This document shows positions 40,220 to 49,225 of a stretch of DNA of 64,000 bases, one piece after another. Origin of the DNA: Chloroflexota bacterium (GTDB lineage: Bacteria > Chloroflexota > Anaerolineae > Anaerolineales > Villigracilaceae); contig VGNE01000010.1 of the NCBI GenBank assembly GCA_016866215.1, positions 1 to 64,000 on the forward strand, written 5' to 3'. The notes under the pieces were generated by a model that saw nothing but the letters and a program-made list of their open reading frames with translations, was not told the origin of the DNA and searched no databases. Each line of letters opens with the position of its first letter. Within the stretch, counting starts at the first letter, position 1. The translations under genes were made by a program, and so were the position numbers.

Positions 40220-40558
40220 TTATTGAAACGGTCCAAAAAATTTGGTCATCGTTGGGTCTGTTGGCGCACTGCGCGTAGGCAATAAGATCTGAAAAATTGA
40301 GCCTGGTAATTTTAGTTCGTCGTAACCTTCCGATTCAACCCAGATCGTGCCACCATGCGCCTCGATAATACCGCGCGTGATGGGAAGCCCGAGACCGAGC
40401 CCGCCGCCTTTAAATTTTGTCCTGCCGCTCGAGTGCAGGTTTTTTTTACCAAGTTGTTCCGAAAAATCAACGCGAACACCTTCGCCGCTCGTCAGTTCGC
40501 GGGAGATGCGTTCCATCCAGGGAGTGCGAATTTTTTGCAGAGAATCCTGAATGTTCAT
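40220..40558 (-). pseudogene. Histidine-kinase ATPase-domain fragment
   Basis: FKGGGLGLGLPITRGIIEAHGGTIWVES G-boxes only; no H-box or N-box region in the ORF. Confidence 0.5.
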
Positions 40559-40736
40559 TTTCCAAGTTTACGCCCTGTTTAGATTTTTGACCATATCGGT
40601 TAAAAACGCTTTTACCACAAAGGGCACAAAGGAACACAAAGGGAAAAAAAGATGATGTCGAAGCAATCTCCTCGTAATAGGGGATGCTTCGGGCCGCAAA
40701 AAGGACACGGAGCAAGAGCGCCCTCGCAGCGACATG

Positions 40737-41636
40737 TTATTTAGGTTGTTCCACGATCCATTGCCATAATGTTTCGCCGACAGCTTGCAGGCTTTCAGTG
40801 GAGACTTTGTCGGGCGTGTCCTGAGTGGTGTGCCAGTAGGGATAGTCAAAGTCAATCAGGTCTACGGCGGGGATGCCTGCTTCGAGAAAGGGTGTGTGGT
40901 CATCCACCATACTGTATTTTTCTGTGTTGATAAATTGTTTGCCGTAGCCAAGTTTTTCAGCCATGGACCAGATCTCTGTACGGATGGCGACATCTGAATT
41001 CTTTTCGAGATGGATATTTAGGTCTGCGTCGCCGATCATGTCTACGATGACAACTGCCCGCGGTTTAACGGATATTTCCTCAACGAAGGCGCGTGAACCT
41101 AAAATCCAATCCCAGCCTGCGATGCGGCCGTTGTCTTCGGCATCAAAGAAGACCAGCCAAACGGGGACAGTTTCTATTGGTAATGAGCGTGCCAGTTCAA
41201 GCAATGCAGCCACACCTGAAGCGCCGTCATTTGCGCCAGGGACTGGTTCAGTTCTTTTGGTCAGGTCGGGGTCGTTATCGGCAATCATGCGCGTGTCGTA
41301 ATGTGCACCGAGAATGATCTCAGGTGCAAGGTCATTTCTTTTTGCGATGATGTTGTAAATGGGATGTCCCAGGCGTTCCATTTGTTGGACTTCAACCGCC
41401 CAGCCAGCGGAATCTAACTCTGCGCGCAGCCACTTGCGGATTTGGGTATGTCCCTCGGACCCGGGAATGCGCGGCCCGAAAGAGACTTGAGTTTGCACGT
41501 CTGCATATGCGCGGGTACTGTCAAAGGAAACAGGAGCAGGCTCACGGTTAAGAAAGGATGCGATGTACCAGCTTGCAACCAAAGCCAAAAGAGCGAAGAT
41601 CAAAGTTAAATAAATGATAGCGGTGCGTTTAGTCAT
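40737..41636 (-). CDS. M28 family zinc aminopeptidase
   Basis: ILGAHYDTR, GANDGASGVAALLELA, FFDAEDNG, DDHTPFLEAGIPAVDLIDFDYPYWHT. Confidence 0.93.
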   Translation of the reverse strand: MTKRTAIIYLTLIFALLALVASWYIASFLNREPAPVSFDSTRAYADVQTQVSFGPRIPGSEGHTQIRKWLRAELDSAGWAVEVQQMERLGHPIYNIIAKRNDLAPEIILGAHYDTRMIADNDPDLTKRTEPVPGANDGASGVAALLELARSLPIETVPVWLVFFDAEDNGRIAGWDWILGSRAFVEEISVKPRAVVIVDMIGDADLNIHLEKNSDVAIRTEIWSMAEKLGYGKQFINTEKYSMVDDHTPFLEAGIPAVDLIDFDYPYWHTTQDTPDKVSTESLQAVGETLWQWIVEQPK

Positions 41637-41657
41637 GTTTTGTTCCTAAATGAACCT

Positions 41658-41776
41658 GGTGGTTGAGTAGGGCGAGTGTTCTTCTCGCCCGTATCGAAAC
41701 CACCAAATTGCATGTTTCCTTGTAATTGGTGGTTTCGATACGTCCCTCAAAGAGCATTCGGGACTACTCAACCACC
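41658..41776. repeat. Interspersed palindromic element, GGTGGTTGAGTAG...CTACTCAACCACC
   Basis: ggtggttgagtagggcgagtgttcttctcgcccgtatcgaaaccacca ... tggtggtttcgatacg...ctactcaaccacc. Confidence 0.85.
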
Positions 41777-43149
41777 GATGTTATATATCTATCAAGCACA
41801 TTCGCCGCCCGATCTGCATAGAGTTGACCGCGCTCCCGCCTGCCCGTTTTTTTATCAAGTTCAAGTTGCGGCAGAATTCCGAAGTTGGCTTTCATGGGTT
41901 GAAAATCCTTGAGGCTGGCATTTGTGACGTAATGACATAGCGCGCCAAGCATGGTTTCACGCGGAAGGGTGATAAGCATTTTGTGTTTGAACAGGCGCGC
42001 GGCGTTGATGCCCGCCAGCAGACCGGTAGCGATGTTGCCCATGTAGCCCTCGACACCAGTGATCTGACCCGCGAAGAAAAGATCGTCGCGGGTGATGTGC
42101 TGCAGTGTGGGACGCAAAAGTTTTGGCGAAGCGATAAAAGTATTGCGGTGCATTTGACCGAAGCGCTCGAACTCGGCATTCTCCAACCCGGGGATCATAC
42201 GCAGGACACGTTTTTGTTCGGGGAATTTTAGATTGGTTTGAAAACCAACGAGATTATAAAGACTGCCTGCAAGATTATCCTGACGAAGCTGAACAACTGC
42301 ATAGGGTCTTTTTCCCGCAGGGGTGCGTGGGTCTCGCAGACCGACAGGGCGCATGGGACCGAAGGCAAGTGAATCTGTGCCACGTTCGGCGATGATCTCA
42401 ATCGGCAGACAACCTTCAAAGAATTGCCCTGCCTTCACGCCCGCTCCGCTTGTCAGCGTGGCAACTTCAAATGAACGCAGTTCAATCCGCTCGGCGCTTT
42501 GCAGGGCATGGACGAATGCATAATATTCATCTTTGGTGAAAGGACAGTTGATGTAGTCGCCTTCCTCTGAATCGCCTTTGCAATAACGCGAGGCGCGAAA
42601 AGCGATATCCATATTGATGGATTCAGCATGGACAATCGGCGCAATGGCATCGAAGAAGAAAAGATGCTCTTCGCCGCTCAACTTGGCAATGGACTGTGAT
42701 AGGCTTTCGGAGGTAAGCGGTCCGCTGGCAACGATGACTGGCGTTTGCGGAATCTCTTTCATCTCTGCGCGGATGATCTCGATGTTTGGGTGGCTTTGTA
42801 TTTTCTCTGTGACCATGTGCGCGAAGGCTTCACGGTCAACTGCCAGCGCCGCGCCCGCGGGGAGGGACGTGGCTTCGGCGCATTCGAGCAACATTGAATT
42901 CAAATGCCTGAGCTCGTTTTTCAGAACGCCGGAAGCGCGGTCAGGCAGGTTTGAGCCGAGCGAGTTCGAGCAGACCAGTTCAGCCAGGTCGCCAGTGAGA
43001 TGCGTGCCCGTTGGAGTGGATGGTCGCATTTCGTAGAGTTTAACTTTGATATTATTTTGAGCGAGTTGCCATGCAGCTTCGCTGCCAGCGAGTCCGCCGC
43101 CTATGATGGTGATCTCGATAGGAGTATTCGAGACAGGTGTGTCAGTCAT
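41764..43149 (-). CDS. trmFO: Methylenetetrahydrofolate--tRNA-(uracil-5-)-methyltransferase
   Basis: [53 protein letters not shown]. Confidence 0.96.
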   Translation of the reverse strand: MTDTPVSNTPIEITIIGGGLAGSEAAWQLAQNNIKVKLYEMRPSTPTGTHLTGDLAELVCSNSLGSNLPDRASGVLKNELRHLNSMLLECAEATSLPAGAALAVDREAFAHMVTEKIQSHPNIEIIRAEMKEIPQTPVIVASGPLTSESLSQSIAKLSGEEHLFFFDAIAPIVHAESINMDIAFRASRYCKGDSEEGDYINCPFTKDEYYAFVHALQSAERIELRSFEVATLTSGAGVKAGQFFEGCLPIEIIAERGTDSLAFGPMRPVGLRDPRTPAGKRPYAVVQLRQDNLAGSLYNLVGFQTNLKFPEQKRVLRMIPGLENAEFERFGQMHRNTFIASPKLLRPTLQHITRDDLFFAGQITGVEGYMGNIATGLLAGINAARLFKHKMLITLPRETMLGALCHYVTNASLKDFQPMKANFGILPQLELDKKTGRRERGQLYADRAANVLDRYITSVVE

Positions 43150-43307
43150 TTAGGTATTTTACCATTTGGGGTAATGTATAATTTGATTGAATTACTTCGC
43201 AAACCGAAATGCATGAGGAATTAGACGGGTTGCTGCCGTCCGTGCTGCGACCGCAGGGAGGGGCGTTTAAGGGAGAGTTGTGAAAAGAGCCCCCTCCGCC
43301 TTCGGCA

Positions 43308-43375
43308 CCTCCCCCAAATACGACATAGAAACTTATTATTATCACTATAATTTTATCAGTCGGATTTGGGGGAGG
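43308..43375. repeat. MITE-like inverted repeat (17-bp arms, 16/17)
   Basis: CCTCCCCCAAATACGAC...GTCGGATTTGGGGGAGG. Confidence 0.75.
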
Positions 43376-43574
43376 ACGGGTGGGGGCGCGTCGCTGCGGC
43401 GGTTAAAGTCCGCTGCGGGGGAGGAGTTGCTGTCCCTGAAAGAGTGACTGGATAATATTGTGTTATATCAGAGTGGGGGAGAACGATAATTGGATCGTGA
43501 ATCAAACGTGACAGTCATCTCTGAGATGACTGTCACGTTTTTGCTTTTAGTCTGGCCAAATCCGCGTGGCGGAT

Positions 43575-44378
43575 TCAGGAAGCCTCATCCCCAGTCAACA
43601 TTTCGGATTCTTTTTCTTTTACATATTCCATAATTTCCTGGGCGAGAATGCGATATTGCGCTGAACCGCGCGCGTTGGGTTTATACTGCGTGATCGGCAC
43701 GCCGGCAATCGGGCTTTCCCGTAATTTTGTGTCAATTTCAATAACGGTATTAAATACCCCTTCTCCAAAGGTAGTGCGAAGTTGTTCGTGAATGTTGCGG
43801 TGTGTGCGGTTTCTGTTATCCAGCATGGTAACCAGGATACGGTAAGCAAGATTGGGATTATCCTGCTCGCGTATATTGCGGATCATGGACATCATGTTGC
43901 GGAGCGCATATGCCGAAAAATATTCTGCTTGTGTTGGAATGACGAGCAGATCTGCCGCCGCAAGCGCATTTTTTGTGATTGCTCCAAGGGCCGGGGGACA
44001 ATCCAGGAGGATGTAATCATAGGGCATCTCGTCTGTGGCTTGAATGGCTTGTTGCAAAATGGTGGTGTAATTTGTGCGCACAGGCAGGAACTGTTCGGAT
44101 GTTTCGATGCGTGGATTGGAAGGAATAAGGTCTAGATTTTCCGCATCGGTCTTTCGGCACACCCTGAGCAGGGGAACATTATCGAGCATCATATCGCTGG
44201 AGGTGAATTCGGATTCGCCCAGTTCAAGCCCAAGTCCAAGCGTCAGGTTGGCTTGCGCATCGAGGTCAATGAGAAGCACGCGATTTCCCAATTCCGCCAG
44301 GGTGGCGCCCACGGAGATAGTGGTTGTTGTTTTTGCAACCCCGCCTTTTTCATTTGATACGGCAATTGTTAGCAACAT
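43575..44378 (-). CDS. ParA family ATPase
   Basis: SNEKGGVAKTTTTISVGATLAE, DLDAQANLTLGLG, ILLDCPPALG. Confidence 0.94.
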   Translation of the reverse strand: MLLTIAVSNEKGGVAKTTTTISVGATLAELGNRVLLIDLDAQANLTLGLGLELGESEFTSSDMMLDNVPLLRVCRKTDAENLDLIPSNPRIETSEQFLPVRTNYTTILQQAIQATDEMPYDYILLDCPPALGAITKNALAAADLLVIPTQAEYFSAYALRNMMSMIRNIREQDNPNLAYRILVTMLDNRNRTHRNIHEQLRTTFGEGVFNTVIEIDTKLRESPIAGVPITQYKPNARGSAQYRILAQEIMEYVKEKESEMLTGDEAS

Positions 44379-44517
44379 GGCTGTCCTTTATCCTGTATAT
44401 TAAAACGGGGATGGTGATTCCCATTGCTGACAGGTCAATCATTGGGAAGTAATTGGTTTCTTCCAATACCACTCCAAAATATTGCCTATTATATCCGGAT
44501 TTCCTGTGGTTGATCAG

Positions 44518-44589
44518 AGCGGGTGATGGGACTCGAACCCACGATATCTTGCTTGGGAAGCAAGCGTTCTACCACTGAACTACACCCGC
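44518..44589 (-). tRNA. tRNA-Gly (CCC anticodon)
   Basis: Reverse complement gcgggtgtagttcagtggtagaacgcttgcttcccaagcaagatatcgtgggttcgagtcccatcacccgct; loop TTCCCAA. Confidence 0.93.
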
Positions 44590-44670
44590 GTGGTTATTGG
44601 CTCGGATTATACGCTACGCTGAAAAAGCATGTCAAGCCTGATGGAGAAAAAACGCATCTTTCGTGGACCG

Positions 44671-45699
44671 TTACTGATTCCGTTTAAGCAGCTTGTTTGC
44701 CAGCCCAAGCATCGTCTCTCCCGCCTCACCGCGAGGATCAGCCTGCTTTAGATAACCCAATGCTTTTTGAGTTTCCACCTCAGACATTTTTTCAGCATAA
44801 TCCCTCGCGCCTTCATCCTCAAGCAAGGCGGATACTTTCAGCACATCCTTCCCTGTGATCGGGCCCTCTCTCCACCTTTTGGCAAATTCACCATTTTTTT
44901 CGAGGGCAAACAGTATCGGCAATGAATTTTTTCCTTCCACAAGGTCGCTTGCGGCAGATTTCCCAGTAACTGTTTCATCCCCCCAAATGCCAAGGATATC
45001 ATCTTGGACTTGAAATGCACGACCAAGGTGATACCCAAATAAGCGATAGGACTCCTGCTTGGACTCATTCGCGTAACCAAGAAGCGCCCCGATATGGGTA
45101 CAACTGGAAAGCAGGGCAGAGGTCTTGCCCCCGATCATCGGCCAATAATCATCCACACTCAGATCTTTGCGCTTTTCATAAGACATATCGAGGTATTGGC
45201 CGCGGGTCAGATCGAGGCAATTCTCATTAAGAATCCCCGCCGCTTTTACAACGATCTCAGCAGGATAATATTTTGCCAGATCCAGAATGGCTTGATTTGC
45301 AATTACAAACAACGCATCGCCAACATTGATTGCCATTGGCGCACCCCATTTGGCCCAGACTGTTGATCGTCCGCGCCTCATAACTGAGTTATCTTGAATA
45401 TCATCGTGGACGAGTGAAAAATTGTGGATCAGTTCAATTGCTGCGGCTGATGAAACTGCGCGTAGCCAATATGCATCATCACCACCACTACTATTACTAG
45501 CAACCACTACAAGCAAAGTCAACAGCGGGCGAATGCGTTTACCTGCCGCATGTGAACCAGCGCCTTCGCCTGTCCAGCCCATATGATAGGTGAGCATCTC
45601 ATGGAATTGACGGCTGCGCGGTTGGTCGAGCCTTGCGACCTGGTGTTGCAGTTCCTTTTCAATTGCTTCTAGCATGGATTGTTGGAGGTTATTGTTCAT
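44671..45699 (-). CDS. Polyprenyl synthetase family protein
   Basis: LVHDDIQDNSVMRRGRSTVWAKWG, FQVQDDILGIWGD. Confidence 0.94.
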   Translation of the reverse strand: MNNNLQQSMLEAIEKELQHQVARLDQPRSRQFHEMLTYHMGWTGEGAGSHAAGKRIRPLLTLLVVVASNSSGGDDAYWLRAVSSAAAIELIHNFSLVHDDIQDNSVMRRGRSTVWAKWGAPMAINVGDALFVIANQAILDLAKYYPAEIVVKAAGILNENCLDLTRGQYLDMSYEKRKDLSVDDYWPMIGGKTSALLSSCTHIGALLGYANESKQESYRLFGYHLGRAFQVQDDILGIWGDETVTGKSAASDLVEGKNSLPILFALEKNGEFAKRWREGPITGKDVLKVSALLEDEGARDYAEKMSEVETQKALGYLKQADPRGEAGETMLGLANKLLKRNQ

Positions 45700-45702
45700 T
45701 TC

Positions 45703-46320
45703 TTACTTTCCATTAATGGATAGATTTTTCAGGGCCTTGCTTAATTGCATTGGGTCGTGATAATGGATGACCTGTAGTCCTATTTTGCGCGCGGCTTCAA
45801 TATTGGGGAGGGAGTCGTCAATGAACAGACATTCACCTGCCTTGCGATCGATTTTTCCTAATGTTAATTCAAAAATGGCAGGGTCGGGTTTGACCAGTTT
45901 GTGTTCCCCAGAAATGATCAGGTCGTCGAAGCACTGCAGAAATTTGTATCGCATTTGGATCAGGCCGAACTTTTCCACAGAAAAATTACTCAACAGGTAA
46001 AGATTCCATCCTGCCTTCTTGAGCGATTGAACTATTTGCACCGTTTCGATAATTGTATCCGAGATACTTTCCTCCCAATGGGTGTCATACGCCTCGATCA
46101 GTTTTGCGTATTGTGGGAATTGTTTGGATAGTTCGGCAATGCCCTCCCTGAAAGGGCGCCCCGCATCCTGAAGGGCATTCCATTCTTGGAAGCGAATCTC
46201 CTCGAGAAAAGAGTCAACAGCCCTGAGGTCGGGAAAGAAGCGTTTGTACAGGTTGCGGGCATCCCATTTGACGAGCACATTTCCAAAGTCAAATATGATG
46301 GCAGTGATTGGATGGGCCAT
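45703..46320 (-). CDS. HAD family hydrolase
   Basis: IIFDFGNVLVKWD, FIDDSLPNIEAARKIGLQVIHY. Confidence 0.9.
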   Translation of the reverse strand: MAHPITAIIFDFGNVLVKWDARNLYKRFFPDLRAVDSFLEEIRFQEWNALQDAGRPFREGIAELSKQFPQYAKLIEAYDTHWEESISDTIIETVQIVQSLKKAGWNLYLLSNFSVEKFGLIQMRYKFLQCFDDLIISGEHKLVKPDPAIFELTLGKIDRKAGECLFIDDSLPNIEAARKIGLQVIHYHDPMQLSKALKNLSINGK

Positions 46321-46424
46321 ATTGAGTGGGGAATATTTTATCCCAGGATGGACGATGCCCAAAGTATATCAAACAGGCGTTATAATCGCGCTTCTATAAA
46401 CCACATCGATCTTGGAGAATATCA

Positions 46425-46847
46425 TTGAGCCGCATCATCAACCTGGATTCTGTTGGAAAAGAACGGACTCGTTTGACAAAGTCGATTGTATTGTGTATTC
46501 GCGAACTGGCGAAACAATCCAATGTGACTTCAGAAACAAAGGACCAGGCTGCTTTTATTGCGCTGGCCCTACAGTCCATTGCTGATGGAATAGACGTCTC
46601 CGTGGCGGCATGGGAGAAAAGGGATTATTGGGTGAAAGCCGATAAATTCCGCATGGAGTGGATGTGGGCGGGGCAATATGCCGACAGAATGAAGAATGCC
46701 GTTCTCTCCGAAGATTGGGGGGCGCTGGCGGCTTCCCTGCCGACCATCGCGCAGAAATTCAGCAAGGTCGTCGTTTCAGATAATCATCGCTTGGGCAAGC
46801 CGTGGACGGACGCCTACACCTTGCTTAAGTTTCATCGAAAGGGTTGA
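46425..46847 (+). CDS. Conserved hypothetical protein
   Basis: 140-aa ORF with preceding TATAAT and following terminator. Confidence 0.6.
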   Translation: MSRIINLDSVGKERTRLTKSIVLCIRELAKQSNVTSETKDQAAFIALALQSIADGIDVSVAAWEKRDYWVKADKFRMEWMWAGQYADRMKNAVLSEDWGALAASLPTIAQKFSKVVVSDNHRLGKPWTDAYTLLKFHRKG

Positions 46848-46850
46848 CCA

Positions 46851-46885
46851 AAAAAATCTCCGAGTTTTCAAGAACTCGGAGATTT
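46851..46885. terminator. Convergent terminator
   Basis: aaaaaaatctccgagttttcaagaactcggagattt. Confidence 0.8.
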
Positions 46886-46889
46886 GCCA

Positions 46890-47402
46890 TTAGCTTTCCT
46901 GCAATTTCTTTAGATGCTGTTTTGTGTTTTTGAGCAACTCGATCATCATATCGCGGATGTGCGGGTTGAGGTAATGATTCTCGAGGGTGGAAAGCGGCAG
47001 GAAGCGCGCGCCAGCCACCACATGAATGCAGTTTGATGCGCCGCACAAACAAATGAAGGGGGCCTGCATTTCCCATTCCGTGGATGGATAGAAGAAGGAA
47101 AGTTCCTCGTCTTTTTTTATATCGCGGCGGGCGATCATCAACATTTTATCTGTATCTAGAATGACATTGGGATCACAGGAATGATTGAGGGCGGCAAGTT
47201 TTCCGACGTGTGTATGCTTGTCGCGAGCGATCTGCACGGTGAAGCGGTTTGGCTTATCCATGATATTTTCACTGGGCATGGAGCAGATCACTTGACCCTT
47301 TCGGTAGGCTTGTTTTGATATTAAAGTCCTAAATTTATTTTCTGTTTTAATGCTAAGGGTTTCCATCATTGTTGCCATTATTTTTATTCTCCTGGATGCC
47401 AA
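46890..47402 (-). CDS. Second SET domain-containing protein
   Basis: LAALNHSCDPNVILDTDKMLMIARRDIKKDEELSFFYPSTEWEMQAPFICLCGASNCI. Confidence 0.85.
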   Translation of the reverse strand: MASRRIKIMATMMETLSIKTENKFRTLISKQAYRKGQVICSMPSENIMDKPNRFTVQIARDKHTHVGKLAALNHSCDPNVILDTDKMLMIARRDIKKDEELSFFYPSTEWEMQAPFICLCGASNCIHVVAGARFLPLSTLENHYLNPHIRDMMIELLKNTKQHLKKLQES

Positions 47403-47612
47403 TCTAAACTGGCATCATATTGTTTTAGTATAGCCATAATCTATTTAATTGCAAGGGTAAACGGGGCATGTTTAAATAATTTAAGGTTATATTGTTCGAG
47501 AATAATATTTCATCATTAATAAAATATGCAATTAAATTGTTATTGATCATGTCGTTGTGAAGAGCAAACAAAGGCGGCTGTTGCGAAAAGTGATCGGGTT
47601 GATGTGATAAAC

Positions 47613-48842
47613 CTAAAATAATTTCATCTGCGTTATGGCTTTGCGTCCGTCCAATAGAATATAGGGGGCAGCCCGCTCTGCGATGATGCCGAGTTTCTTT
47701 AATGAGGAGAGATCGCGTAATCGTTTCATTCTGCGCGCATTCAGGATGGCTTCTGCGCCTTTGATGCCAATGCCGGGTATTTTGATCAACTCCCGCTTTT
47801 CCGCTCGATTGAGTTCAATCGGTTGATCGATCAGATTCATTTCCGCCCAGGCTTGCTTGGGGTCGGCGTGGAGGGGCAGGTTGCTTTCGTTTGTGAAGGG
47901 CAGGTCTTCGAGATCAAAACCATAATCGCGCAGCAAGAATGATGCCTGGTATAAGCGATGCTCGCGCATGGGGTCAACAGCGGGTTTGTTTTCAAGCGGC
48001 GTATCTCGAATGGGATGGAATGCAGAAAAATACGCACGCTTCAAACGCACATTTTTATTCAGCCAGTTTGTGATGGTAAGCAGTTCAAGGTCGCTTTCAT
48101 CGGAGCCGCCGGCTACGAATTGCGTCACAGTGGAAGGCCAGCGTCCTTTCCAAAATTTGTAAGCCGGTTCACTCCGGCGAATCTCCTCAACCCATTTCAA
48201 TGGTTGCAACAACTCTTCAATAAAAATCTTATGCGGCGCAAGTTTTGCAAGCCGCTCCGTATTTGGGGCTTCGAGATTAACCGAGACACGGTTGGCGAGT
48301 TGCATGGCGCGATAGACCTGATCTTTTTCTGCGCCTGGCATGATCTTTAAATGAAGATACCCGCGATATTGATATTTCTTGCGCAGGAGTTCTGCCGTGT
48401 CTAGAAGTTTATCCTGTGTACGGACTCCGCCGCCTGCCAGCCCGGAGCTGAGGAACACACCTTCGGCTAACCCGCCCAGATTCATTTTAATGAACAAATC
48501 CGCGAATTCATCAGGCTTAAAAGTGGCGCGGCGGAAATCTCTGCCTGCTCTAAAGGGGCAATAAAAACAATCGCGTTCACATGCCGATGAAAGCAGGGTT
48601 TTCAAGAGCAGGATCTTGTGTCCATTGGGGAGTTGAGCGGGGTGCACAAAGGCTTGATCCTTCTCCTTCGGACTGAAGCAGGCTTGTCCTGAGTTCAATC
48701 GAAGGGCTGGAGGTGGGGAAGAGAGGCGCGGTAAACTGGAGGCTCGGCTTGTATTGCGTCTCAATGTGTCAAAAGGTGGTTCCCCATCGCCTTCGAAAGA
48801 CATTTGTGAAGACAATTCCTTGAGGGTTTCGAGCGGGTTCAT
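47613..48842 (-). CDS. Putative DNA modification/repair radical SAM protein with C-terminal HhH
   Basis: CERDCFYCPF (CxxxCxxC), IKIPGIGIKGAEAILNARRMKRLRDLSSLKKLGI helix-hairpin-helix. Confidence 0.85.
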   Translation of the reverse strand: MNPLETLKELSSQMSFEGDGEPPFDTLRRNTSRASSLPRLSSPPPALRLNSGQACFSPKEKDQAFVHPAQLPNGHKILLLKTLLSSACERDCFYCPFRAGRDFRRATFKPDEFADLFIKMNLGGLAEGVFLSSGLAGGGVRTQDKLLDTAELLRKKYQYRGYLHLKIMPGAEKDQVYRAMQLANRVSVNLEAPNTERLAKLAPHKIFIEELLQPLKWVEEIRRSEPAYKFWKGRWPSTVTQFVAGGSDESDLELLTITNWLNKNVRLKRAYFSAFHPIRDTPLENKPAVDPMREHRLYQASFLLRDYGFDLEDLPFTNESNLPLHADPKQAWAEMNLIDQPIELNRAEKRELIKIPGIGIKGAEAILNARRMKRLRDLSSLKKLGIIAERAAPYILLDGRKAITQMKLF

Positions 48843-48877
48843 AATCCGATTATAGAATAAATGTTCTATTTTATCAA
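48840..48877 (-). promoter_or_regulatory. Promoter with LexA-like palindrome in spacer, leaderless start
   Basis: Minus strand TTGATA-17-TATAAT-CGGATT-ATG; spacer contains ATAGAACATTTATTCTAT. Confidence 0.65.
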
Positions 48878-49063
48878 GGAGGAAATTTTGGAAGGCGCGT
48901 CACTCGGGTGCGACCTCATACCGGCAAATCATATTGTTGAATTAATTTTGCTGGTGATATAATTTGCAAGAACAGAAGGATTTGTCGGTGTCTTTGCCTT
49001 GCGCAAAGACTTTAACATTTTGTTCAAAGATCAACTGCGTTGGTTTTTGGAAAGGAGTTTACC

Positions 49064-49144
49064 ATGGCAAACAAGGAACAGAAGGGGAAGAACAAGGAAA
49101 AGAAGAAGAAAAAGAAAGAGAAGCCAAAACCACCCAAGAAGTAG
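49064..49144 (+). CDS. 26-aa Lys-rich miniprotein MANKEQKGKNKEKKKKKKEKPKPPKK
   Basis: AAGGAG SD 6 nt before ATG; stop tag at 49142; followed by hairpin. Confidence 0.6.
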   Translation: MANKEQKGKNKEKKKKKKEKPKPPKK

Positions 49145-49183
49145 CCAGCGGCTCTTGCCTCTCGAAAAGTAAAAATAGATTTT

Positions 49184-49217
49184 TCCATCCCCCAGATCAG
49201 TTTTTTGACCTGGGGGA
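49184..49217. terminator. Hairpin between miniprotein gene and CRISPR array trailer
   Basis: cccccagatcagttttttgacctggggg. Confidence 0.6.
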
Positions 49218-49225
49218 TGTGTATT

